The notes under the pieces were generated by a model. It saw only the letters and a program-made list of their open reading frames with translations. It was not told the origin of the DNA and made no database searches. From assembly GCF_001414055.1 (NCBI RefSeq), contig NZ_CP013003.1:29085-93084 (forward strand): a stretch of 64,000 bases of DNA, in the 5' to 3' direction. Position 1 is the stretch's first letter. The number at the start of each line of letters is the position of its first letter. This stretch comes from Caulobacter henricii (GTDB lineage Bacteria; Pseudomonadota; Alphaproteobacteria; Caulobacterales; Caulobacteraceae). The position numbers were made by a program, and so were the translations under genes. Of the stretch, positions 32,727 to 39,679 are shown piece by piece.

Positions 32727-32852
32727 TCAGCCGTCATCGCGGCGATCCTCCTGATTTTCTCGCCAGAGCAGCCAAGCGCCCTGGTCATCGGGCGGGCGGG
32801 AAACCCGCCCGACCAGGGCCAGGGCAATGAACACCAATAGGGCGACAAGCAT
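32727..32852 (-). CDS. 41-residue membrane peptide
   Basis: From the ATG at 32852, preceded by a perfect GGAGG, comes MLVALLVFIALALVGRVSRP and then an acidic, Trp-containing tail (DDQGAWLLWRENQEDRRDDG). One membrane helix is clear. It lies directly downstream of the ArdC gene in the same direction. Function unknown. Confidence 0.5.
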   Translation of the reverse strand: MLVALLVFIALALVGRVSRPPDDQGAWLLWRENQEDRRDDG

Positions 32853-32880
32853 TTGTCGATCCTCCAGCAAGGGCCGCCGC

Positions 32881-33867
32881 CTAAGCGGCCGCCTCCTGAG
32901 CGCTGGCGCCATCAGCATCGGCTAGGGCCGCGCCGGGTTGGTAGCTCTCCAACAGTTCGACAGCGCGCTGGGCATGGCCTGCGGCGGTGAAGATGAACCG
33001 CTTGTCGTCCTTCAGCACCTTGAGCCACGAGCCGATATAGGCCGCATGGTCTTCGATGTGGGAGGGGCGAAGTCCCAGGATCGCGCCGACGAACGCCGCG
33101 CCAAGTTCCGCGCAACATTCCTCCTTGGCGTACCCTTCATCGCCGAACGTCTTGCGGCCAAAGTCGCGGTCCAGCCGGTCGGGGTGCCGAGTCCAGTGGA
33201 TCAGTTCATGGGCCAGGGTCGCGGCATGATGCTCGGCGTCGGAAAACAGCTCGAGCGGCGGCATGTGAATGTCGTCGGTACTGATCCGGTAGTACGCCCG
33301 ATCACCGGTGTTGATGACCTTGGCCGGGATGCTGGCGAAGAAAGCATCGGCCGCCGCGATCCGTTCGGGCAGGGGGCCAGGTTCGGCCGCCTTGACGCTG
33401 TAGCGTTCCGGCAAGCCATCGATCTGCTCGCTGTTGAACACCGTATAGGCCTTCAGCCAACGGCGAACGCTCACACCGTCATCGCCGTCACTCTGGTCGG
33501 GGGCGTCCTGGTCGCCAAACACGCTTTGCCCAGCCTTGACGACCTTGCTCCCGCGCTCGCCCTTGCGGACCGATCCGCCCAGTTCCAGCGCCTGCTGAAA
33601 GGTCATCCAGTAGGGGGATACAAAACCGCGCTCTTGGCTGGCGCCCCACAGCATCACGACATTGATGCCGCGATAGGGCTCGCCGTTATACCGCAGGGGG
33701 CGAAGCGACCCGCCCGCTGAGCGCCAGGGCTGCTCCCACGGCTTGGTTCCGACCTCTAGCGCCTTGATGATCTGGTCGGTGACGTGTTGATGGATGTCGA
33801 AACGCTCGGTCGGCGCGGCCTTGGCGGCGGCGGTCTTGCGGTTCTTTGAGGTGGGGGCTTTGGTCAT
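32881..33867 (-). CDS. ardC: ArdC-type anti-restriction protein
   Basis: 328 residues. The N-terminal ssDNA-binding domain (DUF1738-type) shows VTDQIIKALEVGTKPWEQPW and NGEPYRGINVVMLW. The C-terminal domain is zincin-like with HELIHWTRH as metal site and a downstream Glu in EECCAELGA. ArdC protects incoming plasmid DNA from restriction. It lies ~3.2-4.2 kb into the inferred leading region, is coded so that the incoming strand is its template, and is preceded by repeat element R2 and a long inverted repeat. Confidence 0.93.
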   Translation of the reverse strand: MTKAPTSKNRKTAAAKAAPTERFDIHQHVTDQIIKALEVGTKPWEQPWRSAGGSLRPLRYNGEPYRGINVVMLWGASQERGFVSPYWMTFQQALELGGSVRKGERGSKVVKAGQSVFGDQDAPDQSDGDDGVSVRRWLKAYTVFNSEQIDGLPERYSVKAAEPGPLPERIAAADAFFASIPAKVINTGDRAYYRISTDDIHMPPLELFSDAEHHAATLAHELIHWTRHPDRLDRDFGRKTFGDEGYAKEECCAELGAAFVGAILGLRPSHIEDHAAYIGSWLKVLKDDKRFIFTAAGHAQRAVELLESYQPGAALADADGASAQEAAA

Positions 33868-33897
33868 TTCCGGGCTCCGTCTCTAAGGCTCAAGAAT

Positions 33898-33935
33898 ACA
33901 TCTTTATGTTTTCTTTTGCTAGAAGATAAAGATGT
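33898..33935. promoter_or_regulatory. Inverted repeat upstream of ardC
   Basis: ACATCTTTAT (33898-33907) and ATAAAGATGT (33926-33935) are perfect arms around an AT-rich 18-base centre, 31 bases before the ardC start. It is the only AT-rich stretch here, so it probably contains the promoter with its operator. A similar half-site AGATAAAGAGG occurs near 32711. Confidence 0.5.
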
Positions 33936-34007
33936 TTTCTTTCCTTTTGTCGGCTTGGGTTGGCTCGCTTCTTTCGCGATCCAACCGGCTAGGCCGGCGC
34001 CAATGAG

Positions 34008-34143
34008 CCGGGGGTAGCAAAGGGCGGCCGGGGCGGGGGAGGGGGATCGCCCGACATGCACGACCAACGGGAGGAAGGTTGGGGACACCTTCGCCCCGGG
34101 TCGAAGACTTTACCGCCCCGCGCGAGGGGCAAGGCCCCTTAGC
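34008..34143 (-). repeat. Structured dispersed repeat R2
   Basis: Read leftward: CTAAGGGGCCTTGCCCCTCG, then GGGGCGGTAAAGTCTTCGAC, CCGGGGCG, GTGTCCCC, AACCTTCCTCCC, CGATCCCCCTCCCC, CGCCCCGG and TTTGCTACCCCC. CCGGGGCG pairs with CGCCCCGG, a different sequence from the same stem in R1 and R3. It lies upstream of ardC in the sense orientation for it. Confidence 0.65.
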
Positions 34144-34191
34144 CAGACGAATGCAAGGATTGCGGGCCGCAGGCCCGCGCCGCTTCGCGCG

Positions 34192-34209
34192 GGTTTGCAC
34201 GTGCAAACC
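34192..34209. promoter_or_regulatory. parS: parS-like palindrome, copy 4
   Basis: Perfect GTTTGCACGTGCAAAC with a further G/C pair, in the non-coding segment between the second ParB-like gene and repeat R2. A GCGGGCC-GCA-GGCCCGC hairpin lies just before it. Confidence 0.6.
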
Positions 34210-34234
34210 TGTGCCCGACATCCAGAAAGCAGAG

Positions 34235-34260
34235 AGCCGGTTTGCACGTACAAACCGGCT
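34235..34260. promoter_or_regulatory. parS: parS-like palindrome, copy 5
   Basis: Core GTTTGCACGTACAAAC with symmetric flanks AGCCG/CGGCT: a 26-bp dyad with one central mismatch. It is 42 bases beyond copy 4, about four helical turns, so the two sites face the same side of DNA. Confidence 0.6.
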
Positions 34261-34302
34261 CCAGGAGAAGGGAGCCGGGGCGCCAAGCCCCGGCGTTGAA
34301 GA

Positions 34303-36288
34303 CTATTCGGCCGCCATCGGGACCTCGTCTTCATCCCACGGCGCGCTTTCGTCCAGATCGCCCCCGGCGTCAAAGGCCTCGTCTTCCAAGGCGTCCTCGT
34401 CCTGGACGATGTCACGCGGACGCAAGATGGTCGGCAGCCAGCCCTTGCCGTCCAGACGCCGCTCGGCTTCGGCCGCCAGCTCCTGCTTCTTCAGGTTGGC
34501 GATGTTCTCAGCCGCCTGGGCGGTCGTCGCCTCCTCCACCGCCGCGACGATCAGCGACTTGGACACCCGGCCAAAATAGCCTTGCGCCGTCGGGGCCCAC
34601 CATTGGGTCATGTCCAGACCCAGAGCCTTGGCCAGATGATCGGAGGCTACCTGACGAGCGCTGTTCTCGCGTTCGAACGGCTGCTTGACCGCATCGACCA
34701 TCTGAGACGCGGCGTAGGCGATAAGCTCCATGAGTTGATCGGGCTCGCGCGCCATGAGGAACGACCACAGGTCCGCGTGGCTGGTCGGCAGCAGCAGCAT
34801 CATCCGACCTTGAACGTGCTTGAGCGCCTCGCCCGCCTTGCTGGCCTCGAACCCTTGGGCATGTTTGCGCGGATGATTGGCCGACAGATCGGCCCGAAGC
34901 TCGATAGTCGAGGCGGGCGCCGAGCGATGCCCCGCGCCGTAGTGGGTCAGCAGCAGTAGGGAATGGACGACGGCGACGAAGGCCACGTCATGACGCTCGA
35001 TCAAGGCCGCGCGCAACGCCGCCGTCCGGTGGGCGGTAAGGTCCAGCACCAGCTTGTCGGGCAGGGCGCCAGCCGGCTTCTTGGCCCGTTCGCGGGTGAC
35101 GGACGAACCGCCCTGCGTCGCCTTGCCGTCCAGCTTGCGCAGCGCCTTGGTATCGGCGCCCGGCTTGGCGCAACCCCGCTCGATCCGAAGCGAGCCGTCG
35201 TCGGCAATGGTCACGATGGCGCCGGTGATCGCCCTGACCTCGGGCGCATAAACCTCTTCGCCGGAGCTTTCCAAGGCGTATAGGCGATCTTCAATCTCGC
35301 TCACGCGCTCCATGGTCTGGTCGGTCTGGGGGTCCACCGCCTCCAATTCCTGCATTTCGCGCGTCAGTTGCTCGATCTCGCCGAGCGCCTCGGGCGTCAA
35401 GGCCGCCACCGTAGGGTAGGCCCGGCCGTAGATCTGCGATTGGCTGTAGTCGAAGCTCAAGGTCGTTTCGACCCATGCCCAGCCTTCCGGCCGCAAGGCC
35501 TTTGCCTCGGCTTCTAGCGCCTCGCTCGCCAGCTTTTCCAGCAGCGTCAGATCGGTGATGTACCCAGCGTCATCGGCTTGGGCGAAGAGGTCCTGACTGA
35601 CCTCGCCCCCGGCCGCGCGATAGGCATCCAGACCCACGAACTTGGCTGTGGCGTTGTTCTGACTGTTGACCCGCCCGCCGACCAGACGCTGCTTGACGCG
35701 GTAGGCCTGACGGTCGTGTTCAGGGAAGTCGAAATAGGCCGCTTCCTGGGCCGCCTGATCGTCGGTCAGGGTAAAGGCCGCCATGTGATCCAGATTGATC
35801 TCATCGGCGCGAAACAGCGTCATGAGGCGCGGCGAGACCGTGGCCAGCTTCAATCGACGCTCGACGATCCGAGGCGCGACCGAGAAGCGCTCGGCGATCT
35901 CCGAGACGGTCTTTCCCGTCTGGCTGAGGGCATGGAAGGCGGCGAACTGGTCGGCCGGGTGCGGAGCCAGCCGCACGGCGTTCTCGGCGATGCTTTCCTC
36001 CAACGCGGCCGTCTCGTCAGCGCAGACCACGCAAGGAACCGGGAACGAGCGGGGGATGTCCTTGCGCTGGGCCAAGACGTTCAACGCCCGCAGACGCCGT
36101 CCGCCGACATGAACCTCGAACTTGCCCGTGGCCTTGCCGTTCTGCTGCTGGGCGGTGACCCGCAGGTTTTGCAGCACGGTCTTGGTCGCGCCGATGTCGG
36201 CGATTAGATCGCCGATTTCCACCTCGCCTTGGCGCATGTTGTTGGGCGACAGGACCAGCTTGTTGAGGGCGATTTCACGAACGGTCAT
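34303..36288 (-). CDS. Large ParB-like protein (second ParB homologue)
   Basis: 661 residues from the ATG at 36288 (MTVREIALNKLVLSPNNMR). The frame is open to 36645 but that part runs through repeat R3. The ParB/sulfiredoxin-type N-terminal domain contains VGGRRLRALN (the GxRRxxA motif) and EESIAENAVR. An HTH covers KTVSEIAERFSVAPRIVERR. About 450 further residues are helical and acidic. This size and architecture match plasmid ParB-like proteins of alphaproteobacteria usually found with ArdC and DUF3768. They lack a dedicated ParA, and a role in protecting or silencing the incoming plasmid rather than partition is possible, inferred. Confidence 0.85.
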   Translation of the reverse strand: MTVREIALNKLVLSPNNMRQGEVEIGDLIADIGATKTVLQNLRVTAQQQNGKATGKFEVHVGGRRLRALNVLAQRKDIPRSFPVPCVVCADETAALEESIAENAVRLAPHPADQFAAFHALSQTGKTVSEIAERFSVAPRIVERRLKLATVSPRLMTLFRADEINLDHMAAFTLTDDQAAQEAAYFDFPEHDRQAYRVKQRLVGGRVNSQNNATAKFVGLDAYRAAGGEVSQDLFAQADDAGYITDLTLLEKLASEALEAEAKALRPEGWAWVETTLSFDYSQSQIYGRAYPTVAALTPEALGEIEQLTREMQELEAVDPQTDQTMERVSEIEDRLYALESSGEEVYAPEVRAITGAIVTIADDGSLRIERGCAKPGADTKALRKLDGKATQGGSSVTRERAKKPAGALPDKLVLDLTAHRTAALRAALIERHDVAFVAVVHSLLLLTHYGAGHRSAPASTIELRADLSANHPRKHAQGFEASKAGEALKHVQGRMMLLLPTSHADLWSFLMAREPDQLMELIAYAASQMVDAVKQPFERENSARQVASDHLAKALGLDMTQWWAPTAQGYFGRVSKSLIVAAVEEATTAQAAENIANLKKQELAAEAERRLDGKGWLPTILRPRDIVQDEDALEDEAFDAGGDLDESAPWDEDEVPMAAE

Positions 36289-36334
36289 CGGTTGAACTCC
36301 GTCTTGGGGTTGGGGTCGATGCTTTGCGCATCTA

Positions 36335-36502
36335 CCCCTGCCCGCCGGCGAGGCTGGGGGTAGCAACTGGGGGGCGGACGGGGGGAGGGGGATCACCCGG
36401 CCTGCACCGAGCGCAGCGAGGGAAGGTCGGGGACACCCCCCGTCCGGTCGCAGCACAGCGCAGACTTTACCCCCCGGGCGCGAGGGGCGACCGCCCCTTA
36501 GC
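36335..36502 (-). repeat. Structured dispersed repeat R3
   Basis: Read leftward: CTAAGGGGCGGTCGCCCCTC, GGGGGGTAAAGTCTGCGC, GGACGGGGGG, TGTCCCCGACCTTCCCTCGC, GGGTGATCCCCCTCCCC, CCCCCCGTCC, TTGCTACCCCC and CTCGCCGGCGGGCAGGGGT. GGACGGGGGG pairs with CCCCCCGTCC, where R1 has GGCCGGGGG with CCCCCCGGCC: a compensatory change. It ends 47 bases before the start of the large ParB-like gene. Confidence 0.7.
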
Positions 36503-36733
36503 AACACGCCACGCCTGCGTGGCCAAAGGACCGATGGGTCTCGCACGCGAGACGCCGACACTGCTGCTGGAGGAAATGACCGTCGCGCCTTGCCGCAAGG
36601 CTGGGTTCTGGGAGCCCAAGCGAGGCCACGCGCCTCATCGGTCAAATCCCGCGCCTAGCCCCGGCGGGGCCTGCCGCCATCGGCGGCTAGCAAGCCCGCG
36701 GCTTGCCCGGCGCGACGCGCCGCCCCGCAGCCA
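36503..36733. other. Tandem short hairpins, no gene
   Basis: No gene supported. Perfect small hairpins follow one another: GCCACGC-CT-GCGTGGC (36508-36523), GTCTCGC-AC-GCGAGAC (about 36538-36553), CCTTG-CCG-CAAGG and GCCGCC-AT-CGGCGGC. They continue from repeat R3 toward the parS-like site at 36734. Confidence 0.5.
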
Positions 36734-36749
36734 AAGTTTGCACGTACAA
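36734..36749. promoter_or_regulatory. parS: parS-like palindrome, copy 6
   Basis: GTTTGCACGTACAAAC, the same one-mismatch variant as copy 5, in a non-coding stretch. It is the rightmost copy found. Confidence 0.55.
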
Positions 36750-36957
36750 ACCTGAGCGCCAGACGACGGCCAGAACTCCACCGCGCCCGGCGCCTGCTCA
36801 AGTCGCAGCCGCCTTGGTGGTCCTCGCTTGCTCTTTGGGGGAGCCGCTCGGCCCACCATCCCCGTGGATTTCTGACCAAGGCCGAGCCTAGCAGTCTTCG
36901 TCGCCAAGAAGGCGGTTGGTAGGGGAGGGGGCCAGTCCAGGAGACTGGCCCGCCCGG
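36750..36957. other. Non-coding segment with a stem-loop
   Basis: No gene supported. GGGCCAGTC and GACTGGCCC form a 9-bp stem with a 5-base loop (about 36928-36950) just after the DUF3768 stop. It has no T-run and could act as a 3' stabilising hairpin. Confidence 0.4.
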
Positions 36958-37338
36958 TCAATACTCGCTGGCCAGCATGATGGTCAGAACGCGGCGGGTC
37001 AGCTCGGTGCTCCACTTGACCGGGGAGTGCTCATCGCGGTCGGGATGATAGTAGTCGATCTTCCAAAACAGCTGCTCGCCCCATAGGTCGAACGCCCCGA
37101 AATCGCGCTCGCCGTAAGGATCATTGCCCTCGTCGAAATCAGTAAACCCGGCCAGGCGGGCGATAAGTTCAACGCCCCGATCCGCCCCATCGGCAGCCTC
37201 GGCGATCAAGGCGGCGACACCGCTGGTCGCCAGCCATGTAGCGTTGACTGTCTTTGGTGCGGTGCGCGCCAGGTCGTTGAGGCGGGCGGTTTCCACCGTG
37301 CGTTCGCCGTCGCTGGCGAAGAGAGACTTGTTGGTCAC
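36958..37338 (-). CDS. DUF3768 protein
   Basis: 126 residues from a GTG at 37338 (MTNKSLF after initiation) with GGAG eleven bases upstream; the frame is open into repeat R4 but those codons are not protein-like. The signature NDPYGERDFGAFDL, LFWKIDYYHPDRD and RRVLTIMLASEY matches DUF3768. The family is of unknown function and travels with ArdC and ParB-like genes on conjugative plasmids. It is the farthest leading-region gene from oriT before the IS element. Confidence 0.88.
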   Translation of the reverse strand: MTNKSLFASDGERTVETARLNDLARTAPKTVNATWLATSGVAALIAEAADGADRGVELIARLAGFTDFDEGNDPYGERDFGAFDLWGEQLFWKIDYYHPDRDEHSPVKWSTELTRRVLTIMLASEY

Positions 37339-37370
37339 GGTTGATCTCCGGTCAGGGTTGGATGCCTTGC

Positions 37371-37520
37371 GCATCAACCCCTGCCCGCCGGCGAGGCGGG
37401 GGTAGCAAGCGGATGACCGGGGGAGGGGAGGGGGATCGCCCAGCCTGCACCACCGAGGGGAGGAAGGCAGGGGACACCCCAAGGCTGGTCTTCCGCGCGC
37501 GAGGGGCGAGACCCCTTAGT
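37371..37520 (-). repeat. Structured dispersed repeat R4
   Basis: Read leftward: CTAAGGGGTCTCGCCCCTCG, CCAGCCTTGGGG, TGTCCCC, TGCCTTCCTCCCC, GGGCGATCCCCCTCCCC, TTGCTACCCCC and GCCTCGCCGGCGGGCAGGGG. It ends 32 bases before the DUF3768 GTG. The IS element is inserted nine bases beyond its far end. Confidence 0.68.
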
Positions 37521-37556
37521 CAACGGGGTGATCTTCCCCCGAGAAAGTGGACGGGG

Positions 37557-38417
37557 TTAAGCCGCTCTGCGTTCCATCTCGGCGGGACTGATATAGCCCA
37601 GAGCCGAGTGCAGGCGACGTGAATTGTAGAAGCCCTCGATATAGCCGAACAGATCGCGGCGGGCCTCGGCGCGGGTGGCGTAGATCCGGTGATGGACCCG
37701 CTCGGTCTTGAGGGTGTGGAAGAAACTTTCCATCGGGGCGTTGTCCCAGCAGTCGCCCTTGCGGCTCATGGATGGGGTGATCCCTGACTGGGCCAGGGCC
37801 GAGCGGTAGGTCTCGGCGGCGTATTGAATGCCGCGATCCGAATGATGGATGAGTCCGGGCGCGGGCTTTTGGCGCTCGATGGCCATGGTCAGGGCCTCCA
37901 AGGCGATTTGGGCGTGCAAGGTGTCGCGCATCGACCAGCCGACGAGCTTGCGGGTGTGCATGTCGAGGATGCCGGCCAGATAGAGCCAGCCTTCCCCGGT
38001 CGGAATATAGGTCAGGTCGGCGAGCCAGACCTGGCCAGGGGCCGCCGCCTGGAAGTTACGGGCGAGCCTATTGGGGGCGATCGGATAGCCATGGCGACTG
38101 TCGGTCGTCCGGGTGCGGCGGGGCAAAGCGGCCAGGCCGCGCAGGCCGGCGCGGCGCATCAGCCGCTCGACCCGCGAGCGTCCGATACGGCGGCCATGGC
38201 CGCGCAAGACGGCGTGGACGCGCGGCGAACCGTACGTTCCGCAGCTCTCGGCATGGATCAGGCGGATGTCCTCGATCAAGGCGCGGTTGGCCGCCGCCCG
38301 CCGGCTCTCGGGCCTGACGCGCCAGGCGTAGTAGCCGCTGGCCGACAGGCCCAGGACCCGACACATCATTCGAACCGGCCAGACGCCGCGGTGCTCATCG
38401 ACGAACCCGAACTTCAT
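37557..38417 (-). CDS. IS3-family transposase OrfB (DDE integrase)
   Basis: 286 residues. A helical HTH_21-type N-terminus (YGSPRVHAVLRGHGRRIGRS) precedes the rve core: the first Asp in VWLADLTYIPT, the second in LIHHSDRGIQY, and the Glu in NAPMESFFHTLKTE. All three catalytic residues are present. It is probably made as an OrfAB fusion by -1 frameshifting on a run of seven A (T7 at 38447-38453 on the + strand). Confidence 0.92.
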   Translation of the reverse strand: MKFGFVDEHRGVWPVRMMCRVLGLSASGYYAWRVRPESRRAAANRALIEDIRLIHAESCGTYGSPRVHAVLRGHGRRIGRSRVERLMRRAGLRGLAALPRRTRTTDSRHGYPIAPNRLARNFQAAAPGQVWLADLTYIPTGEGWLYLAGILDMHTRKLVGWSMRDTLHAQIALEALTMAIERQKPAPGLIHHSDRGIQYAAETYRSALAQSGITPSMSRKGDCWDNAPMESFFHTLKTERVHHRIYATRAEARRDLFGYIEGFYNSRRLHSALGYISPAEMERRAA

Positions 38418-38695
38418 CGGGAGGCCGCTCCGAAGATGAGCGCGGCTTTTTTTAAGATGTCTCGCTCCATCCGCAGATGGTCGTTCTCACGCCGTAGGCG
38501 GGCGTTCTCGGCGACCAGGTCAGACGGCGACGGGGCCGGCGCTTGCGTCCCGTATTGCATCATCCATCGTCGCAGGACCGTCTCGTGCAGGCCCAACTCC
38601 CGGGCTACCGCGCCGGCTGACAGGCCGCTGCTGGCGACACGGTCAACCGCTTCTCGTTTGAAGGTCTCCGGAAAGACCCGACGCTTCACGCTCAT
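38414..38695 (-). CDS. IS3-family transposase OrfA
   Basis: 93 residues with an HTH (REAVDRVASSGLSAGAVARE, then LGLHETVLRRWM) and a C-terminal leucine-zipper-like helix (LVAENARLRRENDHLRMERD). Its end contains the A7 slippery run, codons KK, where the frameshift into OrfB would occur. Confidence 0.9.
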   Translation of the reverse strand: MSVKRRVFPETFKREAVDRVASSGLSAGAVARELGLHETVLRRWMMQYGTQAPAPSPSDLVAENARLRRENDHLRMERDILKKAALIFGAASR

Positions 38696-38757
38696 CAGAC
38701 ACTCCTCTCCAGCTCCGAAAAGCTAGCATGGGTGTCCACTGAAACGAGGGAGGATCA

Positions 38758-39066
38758 GACTTTCTGGGCCTGACCTTTCAGCAGGTCCAAAAGTACGAGC
38801 GGGGGTCTAACCGCGTAAGTTCATCCAAGCTCTATGAGATCGCCTTGAAGCTTGAGACGCCGCTGGCGTCATTCTTCGAAGGCTTGGAAACGCCAGTCGG
38901 CGAGGGACCCTTTGCCGGCGGCCTGACCGATTTCCTAAATCAGCGCGGCGCCCACGAACTGGTGGCGGCTTTCACAGTGATGTCGCCAGCATTACGTCGG
39001 CAGCTGGTGAGCCTGGCCATGGCCATGGCCGAGACCGACGACGAAGCGTCCAAGCCGCGCCCTTAA
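38758..39066 (+). pseudogene. 5'-truncated XRE regulator
   Basis: The frame opens directly at the IS end with DFLGLTFQQVQKYERGSNRV and SSSKLYEIALKLETPLASFF, the second half of an XRE HTH domain plus its C-terminal part. The first helix and the start codon are missing. The nearest relative in the window is the intact XRE gene at 27603 (GISFQQVQKYERGDNRVSAS). The promoter and the N-terminus were lost at the IS junction. Confidence 0.85.
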
Positions 39067-39114
39067 GGGCCAAGACGGCTTCCCCGCAGGCGCCAATGGT
39101 CTTGGAAGGTGGGC

Positions 39115-39474
39115 ATGACGCTAAGGGCGACAGGACCAAACTGGTTGGCGCGGGGGCTGATGCTCCTGAGCGCCCTGCTGTTGTTCGCCGCGCCAGCCAT
39201 GCCTTCCGCCGCCGCGATGTCGCAACGCGAGTGCTGCGAGGAAATGCCCTGCCATGACCAGGGCAAGAAGGCTCCTTACCCCGAGGCGTGCCTGATTGCC
39301 TGCCAGGTCATCATCGCGCCCGAAGCCCTGATCGTCCGTTCAGCGGAGATCGGTTCTGCGCCCATCATGCCGATGATCTCTTCACTGCTTCCAGGGCGCG
39401 TCCTGGCGCCGGAGCTTCCGCCCCCCGGTGACACCGAGTTCAGACGAAACCTTCCTCCATCTGAAATCGGATAA
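39115..39474 (+). CDS. Exported Cys/His-containing protein
   Basis: 119 residues from the ATG at 39115, with GGAAGG five bases upstream. A signal peptide (LMLLSALLLFAAPAMPSAAA) is followed by a short Cys/His block, QRECCEEMPCHDQ, then EACLIACQV. The C-terminus is Pro-rich. No named family. The Cys/His block and the adjacent metal genes suggest metal binding in the periplasm, inferred. Confidence 0.6.
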   Translation: MTLRATGPNWLARGLMLLSALLLFAAPAMPSAAAMSQRECCEEMPCHDQGKKAPYPEACLIACQVIIAPEALIVRSAEIGSAPIMPMISSLLPGRVLAPELPPPGDTEFRRNLPPSEIG

Positions 39475-39479
39475 TCATC

Positions 39480-39626
39480 ATGAAACGCATCTTCTCGACC
39501 GCAGCCTTGATGCTGCTGGCTTCCGCCTCGGCCGCCTATGCCGCCGCGCCGGACGCCGTGACAAAAGCCGTCCAAGCGTGCTGCGCCTTTGGCGCGGCAT
39601 GCTGCAACGGCGGCCCTTGCTGCTGA
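39480..39626 (+). CDS. 48-residue exported Cys-rich peptide
   Basis: The peptide is MKRIFSTAALMLLASASAAY-AAAPDAV with a signal peptide, then three CC pairs in QACCAFGAACCNGGPCC. It starts five bases after the stop of the previous gene and is followed at once by a strong terminator. The six cysteines in a 17-residue tail imply thiol-based metal binding. It is too short for usual gene finders. Confidence 0.6.
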   Translation: MKRIFSTAALMLLASASAAYAAAPDAVTKAVQACCAFGAACCNGGPCC

Positions 39627-39650
39627 TTTAGCCCTCACCGGCTAGATAGG

Positions 39651-39679
39651 ACGCCCGCCTCGAAATAGGCGGGCGTTTT
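39651..39679 (+). terminator. Rho-independent terminator
   Basis: ACGCCCGCCT and AGGCGGGCGT form a perfect 10-bp stem with a 6-base loop, followed by TTT. It closes the two exported Cys-containing genes. Confidence 0.75.

Larger units (their letters stand above)
37529..38757 (-). mobile_element. IS3-family insertion sequence
   Basis: About 1.23 kb, with two overlapping transposase frames and imperfect terminal repeats: the left end TGATCTTCCCCCGAGAAAG and the inverted right end TGATCCTCCCTCGTTTCAG, both continuing TGGAC. The ends are TG...CA as in IS3. The bases outside are GGG on the left and GAC on the right, so there is no target duplication. This suggests that a deletion or recombination followed insertion. 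Confidence 0.85.

Noticed and set aside
34079..34688. Overlapping rightward frames opposite the end of the large ParB-like gene
   Set aside because: Antisense shadows; they pass through parS-like palindromes and repeat R2.
36289..36645. N-terminal extension of the large ParB-like gene
   Set aside because: The extra codons run through repeat R3 and are not protein-like; the family start MTVREIALNKL is at 36288.
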